Assembly: GCA_963281155.1 (NCBI GenBank)
Contig: CAUJLY010000001.1
Span: 5,518,001 to 5,582,000 of the forward strand
Source: Rhabditophanes sp. KR3021
Lineage: Eukaryota > Nematoda > Chromadorea > Rhabditida > Alloionematidae
Length of the DNA: 64,000 nt
Reading direction: 5' to 3'
The notes beneath the pieces were generated by a model. The model searched no databases and had not been told where the DNA came from. It saw nothing but the letters and a program-made list of their open reading frames with translations. Both the position numbers and the translations under genes were made by a program. Of the stretch, positions 56,972-64,000 are shown one piece after another. The first letter of the stretch is position 1. Each line of letters opens with the position of its first letter.

Positions 56972-58436
56972 AGTAATCTAAAAATATATTGTGAGGAATG
57001 TGTGATAATGCGTGGTTAAGTAATATAATAATATAATCGTATATAAATAACTAACTATTAAACATTTAAAGATTATATGACAATCGTGTATTTTGTAACA
57101 ATGATATGGAAAAGTGAGTCATTTTGTACAAGCAATGATAAAATTATTGTTTCTTAGAGGGTGACTAAAAATACGCGATGCGTAATATATAAATGGAGTT
57201 AAAAAATTTGGTTTTTAATATATAAAAAGTGGATCGAAATATGCGACATCAATTTGTTGTAAGCTAGATAATAAAAGTTTACTCAAATCTATGAGACAAG
57301 TGTACTCATGGAATATATGATAATTTTAAATTTCACTTGTAAATAATAATTATTAATTCCTTTGACAATGCGAACAAAAGGAAATATTAGGTTTATATGA
57401 ATTGTGTGTTTTTGTGAAGGATAAAGCCACTACTACTTTTATGAGGATTTTATGCTTAAAATTATTTGGCAAATAATAATTGATGAGAATTACAACAATA
57501 ACTATTAGATGTTGTCTATAATTATGATTAAAATACATTTATTATTGGGTTTAAAAAATGTTTATAATTCGAAACAAAAGTAGATGTAAGAATAGTTTGT
57601 TAAAAATTAAAAAGCAGTGTCTTATCATTTTGGTAAAAAAGGTTTGCATATTTATAAATATAATTATTTTCACATATTAATATTTCACTAAGAAGAGTGC
57701 ATGTAAAACGGTTTTTCGTTGCCTTATGGTCCATAGAAGAGAAATGGTTTTTTGAAAGTAATTTTTAAAAACAAAATGGACTTGTTTTTAGAAATGAAGA
57801 ATGAAAAGTCGAAGCATCTTTTAAAATAAATTTATAATAAGGGGTTTAAGTTTTAGTTAACAATAAAGCTGCCTTTGAAACATGAACACAATACAAAAGT
57901 AAACGAAATTTAAAAGATAACAGAATTGTGAATGTAACATAATCAGTTGCCAATTTAGAGGGGATGTATGAGAGATTTGTTTGTCTTTTTACCAAGAAAG
58001 TAATTACTGTTTGTCTTTTATATGTTTGTTATGTGGCACCAAAAATTTGGTTAAATTTGTCAAATACATTTAATAAATAAAAAAAGACTTTTATTAACCA
58101 AGTATAATGAAGACGAACAATTTTAAAAGATTATTTAACGGATATTTTTTATGGGAATTGCAGAAACGAACTTAAGTTTCCTAGATGGGTTTGTTCCGTT
58201 CAAATAAGCAAAGCGTAATATTCTTTATATAATATTTATATAATCAGTCATAATGTGGATTTAAGCGGTATTTTGAACGGAAGAAAGAACGTCATGCTTA
58301 TCTTGTTTTTAGGAAAGTATTAGATGCTATATGAACAACAATATTAATAATTTTAGTTACTTAATAATTTTAGGATTACAATTATAGCAAATATGATAAG
58401 AAATTAATTAAGTAAATATGATCCCATTTTGTGCGA
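56972..58436. other. Intergenic, no gene seen
   Basis: 1.5 kb of AT-rich sequence; a minus-strand open frame at 57353-57538 has random composition. Confidence 0.5.
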
Positions 58437-61400
58437 TTAAGATTCATTTTTGACTTCTGTTTCGTTTTTATTTTCATCCTTATTTGCACAATTAGCTTTT
58501 TCTACATTTTGTCTACCACTTAATTGCTGGATTTGTTGAATTTGCTTCATGATAGTAGCTAACTTTTTTCTAATTTTCTTTTGATCTTCAGCAGTGCATT
58601 CAATAACCATTGCTTGGAACTTTTGATCAATTGGACCACTTGGCATATCTGGATCAAATATTGCTTAGATGATATACTGATTTTAGATTTTATTTTTAAA
58701 GACTTTTAGTTTCATCTGAATGAATGTTATATGCAAATGTAAAGTAGACTCTATGCCAATTGAATTTGCTTTAGGAAAATGGATGGTATTTGAATAGTAG
58801 CAACATATTTAATCAAATCAAGATGTCGTGTTCAATATTATGTCGTCTTTTATCAAATTCATCAATTTATGCTCATATTATGGATTAAATTAATGCTCCA
58901 GATATGTCAAGACAGCTTCAGACAAAGGCGAGCATTCTCATCCAACATCGGGCTGGTCCGGTCAAAAGTTGGGGTGATTTTTAATGAAATACTCAATAAG
59001 AAAGGAAATGGGATTGTTTCCACCTTCAAGAAGAAAGTAATCAAACCAGATATTATGGATCGTCAAGTAATGAAGATAGAGAGAATGGTCGCCCAAGAGG
59101 ACATTTTCAACAAAGTAACTTGAAAGAAGGAAATGATAAAGCTAAGTTTCTTAACAGTTGTGGTGAAAAGAGAATAAATATGATGTTGGTGATGGATACG
59201 AAGATGTTGAATTTTTGCTGATTGCCAATAGGTTTACTAAACCTAACCATGGTCTTAACAATGCTAAATGCACCTGTTCCAGTCTCATGTTATTCTTTAC
59301 TGCCTGTTGAACTCAGTTCATTACAAAAGGAAATGGACCAGGAGGTATTTACTTGAATTTATTGATGATAAATGGAAAAGAAAATAGTTTGACGATGAAC
59401 TGTAAAGAAGGTTGAGAAAGAGATTGACTACTCTGACTGGTATGATGTGATTTAGTAGAGAAACTTGAAAACTATTATGATACTATTGGGCTCGAGGAAT
59501 GTGATGGAGTAACAGTGTTACCACCATATACTATATGTTCCATGTACTTGATAATGTTAGAAAAATTGAAGAAGCCGAGGGGATTGCCAGAACTCTATCA
59601 ACACTGCAGTCTTTCTCTAGTGCCTTTTATTATGGCAAAAGTGATAGTGCTATGAATAGGGGATCTAACCAACATCGCCGTATTCGTCATCAGTATACCT
59701 CATTAGGAAAAAACTTGCCATTAATGACACTCAAAACAAGTACTTTGTGGGAATCGTCTTTGAAAGTGAATTAAAACCTTCTGCTCCAGATGAGACTTTG
59801 TTTATAAGTAATGCAAAGGTAATTTAATATATTTAAGTTAATTCTTATTCAACTTAAACAATGGAACATGTGTGATAGTGTTGATGATAATGATGGTGAA
59901 TGGGCAAAAGAAGAACATGTAGTAAATTAAAAATATAGAGTCCATGATCTGGAAAATTCTCGCTTAAATTTGGGGAGGGAAGCCGAAAAATTGTTGAGCG
60001 AGGTCATGTTTTGAAACCAGATGAACAGAAGAACTTAACGAAACTTGAAAATATGAGCGGCCACTAAAACTGAAGCAATGACTCTTTTGTCTGATTTATG
60101 GACACCCAAACACGACCAAGCAGTTAAGGCAACAGAAGCAAAAGTAATAAGACTGTATTTCCTTTGGAACAAATAAAGCGGCTCAATGATATTCGTCTTA
60201 GATCGAATCGAATATATTGCTAACAGTTTCTACTTAATAAACATGATAACATATTTTTTGTGAGAGTAAATTTTAACTATAAGAATAAAACAACTTGCCT
60301 GGATCACTAAAAAAAAGAATTAATTAAATTGTGTTAAACAAAAATTAAGAAAAATATTTACATACCATGCATTTTGATATCTAGAGAGACACTGCTTGGC
60401 ATCTTCAAACTCATTTCTTAATCTAAGGCAAACCTTTTCTAGTAAAACATTGATATTGGCTAAGGCTTCAGCTTGATCAGCGTTACGCGGAGTATTGACT
60501 GAAACTGAAACAGCATTACATCTTTTTAAAATACGAGCAGCAGTTGCTTCAACGTCTTCCCTTTGTCCCTCTTCGAATCTTAATAAATCAGTATTTAATT
60601 TGATATATTTCAAAGTGTCAAGCAATTGTTCTTTTTCTTGTTCTAAAGCAGCAGCTTGTTCTCTCAATTTTTCAACTCTATGCTCAGCAGTATCCAAGAG
60701 TTCGATTATTTGGGAATTAAAATCATCAATGGAAGCTTCACGGGTAATCCTTCCCGCTTTGATTCTTTTCTTCAATTTGCCATCACCTTCCTCAGCATTG
60801 TCGTTATTACTTGTGTGAAGTGATTCGTCCTTGTCAATGGAACATACGTTTGGATTAATACTGATTCCGTTTACAACAATGGTTTCCGCTGGAGGAGGGT
60901 CTGTTGACAATATTTTTTCTTGACCCGCATTTGTGTTTTCAGCTGGTTGTGGATTTTGATTAACCTTTTCTCCACCATTGAAATGGTATTCTTTTTCATG
61001 TGGTAAAGATGCATCGTTGTTGGAGTCGTTCGAACTAACGCTACCAGTTTTTGTGATTTTGATCGGAACAGATTTGGAAGTTCCTTCTTGATAATGTGGA
61101 GGACTTCTTCTAGATTGCTGTTGATACTCTGGTTGAGGAGCGTTGTAAGAGTGCTGGCGATTTCCATAGTTATAGTCTTGGTATTGGGGTTGCTGTTGTT
61201 GATGTTGTGGTTGTTGATGTGGTGGTTGTTGATATTGTGGCTGTTGCGGTTGTTGGTGAGCGTTGATATTTTGAAATTGGGGTGGTTGTGGGTTATTGCC
61301 ATTATTTGGATGCTGTTGAGGATGATAGAATGTCTGGTGAAATTCTTCACTAGGGCGTGGAGAAGTTCTTACAGGAATTTGGCGTGTAGTCTCATTAGTA

Positions 61401-63656
61401 AAACTACCTGGTCTCATCTCAGAAAATGATCGTGTCTGCCCTCTTGGAAGTGAAGCAAAAGGGTCATTATGAAAATTATTCTGAAAGAAGTTATCGTTAT
61501 CAAATAGTCTAGGGTTTGATCCGAAAATTCTTCCACCCATATTAGTATCAAAGGCACTAGGATAGTTTGAAAATGGGTCTTCTAAGTGAGTTCTACGCAA
61601 TCTATTGGCATTTTGATTAGCCTGTTGATTTTGGTTTTGTTGTTGATTTTGATTCCTGCTTGGATGATCCCTACAAATTTTTTAGTTAACAAATGCGTTA
61701 CATTATATTTTTTGAAAGTAATTAAATTTCCTTGGAAAACTCACATGATTATTAATTATGCTTAGACTAATTAATTTTAGATTATTTGAATTTGTTAAGC
61801 AATCTTTTAGGGTATATATCAAATATGAGTGGAGATTTCCTAATCTAAAAGTGATAAAAAATGATGATCTGGCAAACACGTACTTCAAACATTAATTGAT
61901 ACAAGACGAACGTATTTACAATATGTTAGAAAATGAAAAGGCAACGTTCCAAGCGACGACTAAAATATACACTCCACACATTCTGCTCATTAAATGATAA
62001 ATATTTTTATTATATCTCACGTTAGACTTTTAAAAATTAGATAATTCACTTAACATAATAAATTCAATAATATGTCCTTATCAATTGTAGATAGGGACGC
62101 TAAAAATATAATAAGACTGATGTTGATGATATTGTTCAAAAAACTGAGACACATCCTCCCAGCCTAGAATGACATATAATCTTAAAAATAGGTGTTTTTA
62201 TACACAGCATTGTGAAATGCAATAAATTATGTCTGTACTTAATATACGTTGATAATGAAATAAGACAATTCTCGTAATCACCAGCATATTGTCCTATACT
62301 ATAGAAAGTTCTAGAAGGTTTTAGAAGGTCCTTTTATGCTTGACCTATTATATATTTGAATATTATATATGCGTATTTATTAAATGATAATGTATGTCGT
62401 GCCTTCCCATTAAAGGAGGTTCATAAAATCACCACCGGATGATTAATTTCCTAATTATTTACCAATGAATATTTGTTAGAAATTGATTCAATTTAAAAAC
62501 AGGAATTTAAACGTTACACGCATTCTATTTTGCTTTAATAAGAGTTAAGAGAAGTCAAATGGGTGTATTAGAAAAAGTATGAATAATTGAGAAGGTGATG
62601 GAAGTGTGGTGAATGTATGTGATCATTATGATGACGGACACCAATATATGATATAATTATTGATAGAGAGTAAAAATGTAGGAGTCGATCAGAAGTCGTT
62701 AAGGATGTTTGTCTTTAGAACTTCTTTCCATTCCAGAAGGTGTATGTTTTCATTTTTGTAAGGTTAAACAAAATCGTATTATAAAAAACCTATCTAAATT
62801 GTCAAACATTTATATTTACCGCAATATCTTTCATTTCTCACTTTCAAAAACAATGAATAACAAAATATCCTTCCTCTCTATCTATTACTTATGCGAATCA
62901 AACTTTGTTTAACAACCATCGAGTCGATTTCATTTCTTCTTACTTTTTAAATATATCTAGACTCGCATCAAGTATTACATTTGATCTCTAATACGAAGAA
63001 AGCAAGTTTTTTAGTATTAAAATGTATGTCTGAATATAAATATAACGAGAACATTTTGTGATTGGGAATTCCTTTAGACAACTGTTTAAATACGTGACTC
63101 GAATCAACTTAGTCTACGGACTTAAAAAAGTACTTGTATAGTAAATTTTTGATTCAAAAAGTGTTGACCTTGTTTATAAGTAATCCAGATATATTAATTA
63201 AAATATGAATAACTTAAGAGTGTTTATAACAAAGTATCAATATAAAACTTTGGATTTTTGACTACAAAGTTCAATCAAGGAATGCAATTAAATCGAAAAC
63301 AACGGAAAATCGTAATAAAAATGATTTCTGTAAATATTCACTTCTTTACATAACGGACAACACTTTTTAAAGTTTCATATTTGTAGCCTGAATCATACAT
63401 TCTTGTTGATCACATAAATTTTTTAGCGTATGAAATAAAACTTGTAAAAATAAAAAGATGCAGATGGGAAACCAAATTTAAAATGTATTTTGAATACCTA
63501 TTTAACGTTGGTAAAAAAGTGATGGAAAAAATATTTGTGATGTTAAAAACATATGCTAATCATGCTTGATTGAGTTTTAATTTAGTTTTTAGAGTGATTT
63601 AACAATGATATTAAATTGACTTACCTTGATTGTCCTAAATGTCTTACACCATACAT
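58437..63656 (-). CDS. unc-23: BAG2 / UNC-23 type Hsp70 co-chaperone, last splice unresolved
   Basis: Exons: 63625-63656 (MYGVRHLGQS), then a 1.95-kb intron, 60366-61670, and 58437-58648. The large exon has a Gln/Asn/Pro-rich N-terminal half (many QQP, QPQ) followed by the BAG2 domain start: DFNSQIIELLDTAEHRVEKL, ALEQEKEQLLDTLKY, and LRNEFEDAKQCLSRYQNAW. The last exon gives MPSGPIDQKFQAMVIECTAED and KKIRKKLATIM, the second half of the same domain. BAG2 proteins bind HSP70 and promote nucleotide exchange; in C. elegans UNC-23 protects muscle attachment. The strong donor after NA-TG does not join the last acceptor in frame, so a micro-exon may be missing or the gene is broken. The intron contains antisense decayed gene C. 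Confidence 0.82.
58890..59824 (+). pseudogene. Decayed antisense gene C in BAG2 intron, GIY-YIG-like segment
   Basis: Plus-strand coding pieces in changing frames with many stops. They include INAPDMSRQLQTKASILIQ, then LNKKGNGIVSTFKKKVIK, SSSNEDRENGRPRGHFQQ, LEECDGVTVLPPYTICSMY, and FHVLDNVRKIEEAEGIAR followed by SSAFYYGKSDSAMNRG with QHRRIRH. The last part (FHVLD... FYYGKSD... R... H) has the same order as the GIY-YIG-like segments A and B. Then NDTQNKYFVGIVFESELK lies in another frame. The match to LEM-3/ANKLE1 is weaker here and the upstream part has no clear zinc finger. More fragments may continue to about 60200. Confidence 0.4.
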
Positions 63657-63879
63657 TTCTATTTTATAAGTCGAATAACAATATTTGGTAATAGAAAATA
63701 ACCACACTAAACTTTTGATTTTTAGACACTGTTAAGTTTATTGTGATAGTTTAAAAACTGCACGAGAATAAAAATGATGTTAAATAAATATTGACGATAA
63801 ATAAAATATATTTAACTTTATGAAAGACTTGTTTAAACGATGGCGTAAAAACAATTCCAACAATTTTAATAAGCTTAAT

Positions 63880-64000
63880 TTTGATAAGAGTATTATGTAA
63901 TATAAAAACATTTAATAAAATAATATGTAATAAAAAATGGTTTAATAAAAAAATGTGTAATATAAAAAATGGTTTGATAAAAATAATATTCAATATAAAA
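63880..64000. repeat. AT-rich tandem repeat at the window end
   Basis: About four imperfect copies of a roughly 28-32-base unit with ATGTAATATAAAAA and ATGGTTTAATAAAA, running off the end. Confidence 0.7.

Noticed and set aside
63751..63993. 80-codon minus-strand frame
   Set aside because: Overlaps an AT-rich tandem repeat; hydrophobic only because of T-rich codons.

Overview
The window looks like a piece of an AT-rich nematode chromosome. Introns are mostly 35-60 bases, run from GTAAG or GTATG to TTTTAG or TTTCAG, and interrupt nearly every conserved gene. It carries nematode-type chemoreceptors (an SRT-like and an SRSX-like seven-helix receptor) beside ordinary animal genes: SF1, TMEM68-like acyltransferase, SLC17, WBP2, ADAM, HSP70, eIF4E, PRP19, HDAC1/2 and BAG2. 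I cannot name the species. All gene models below were spliced by eye from the sequence; no search was run.

Layout. 1-12.7 kb is gene-dense: the 3' end of SF1, a secreted protein, TMEM68-like, a dead chemoreceptor, two small secreted or membrane proteins, an SLC17 transporter, a NADAR-domain protein, a broken secreted-protein gene, and a WBP2-like GRAM protein. 12.7-15.7 kb is empty. 15.7-19.7 kb is a membrane ADAM metalloprotease whose long first intron holds a decayed gene on the opposite strand. 21.4-24.7 kb is a Mutator-like (MULE) DNA transposon with a nearly intact spliced transposase gene and arrays of ~34-base palindromes at both ends. 24.7-29.2 kb is mostly empty.

29.2-42.4 kb holds a short candidate neuropeptide precursor and then three unusual HSP70-family genes on the minus strand, with a C1GalT-like glycosyltransferase and a chemoreceptor among them. 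The first HSP70 has another decayed antisense gene in an intron. The middle HSP70-like protein has lost its ATPase motifs and follows the third by only about 100 bases. 43.5-47.3 kb has eIF4E, a PRP19-like protein without WD40 repeats, and a single-zinc-finger protein. 47.9-49.3 kb has a broken SRT receptor and three tRNA genes (Tyr, Asn, Ile). 49.6-53.6 kb has a small Cys-containing secreted peptide, a complete HDAC1/2 gene with a 25-base exon, and a heavily N-glycosylated secreted protein. 54.8-57.0 kb is a divergent SLC22-like transporter. 58.4-63.7 kb is the BAG2/UNC-23 gene, again with decayed antisense coding sequence in an intron.

The most unusual pattern is that three introns (ADAM, HSP70, BAG2) each carry a decayed, antisense coding region, and all three include what I read as a GIY-YIG-type nuclease segment resembling LEM-3/ANKLE1, two of them with zinc-finger-like motifs. 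Whether these are copies of one mobile or duplicating gene is an inference that alignment could settle. The HSP70 cluster is the second point of interest: a chaperone family expanding locally and losing its EEVD tail and, in one member, its nucleotide-binding motifs.
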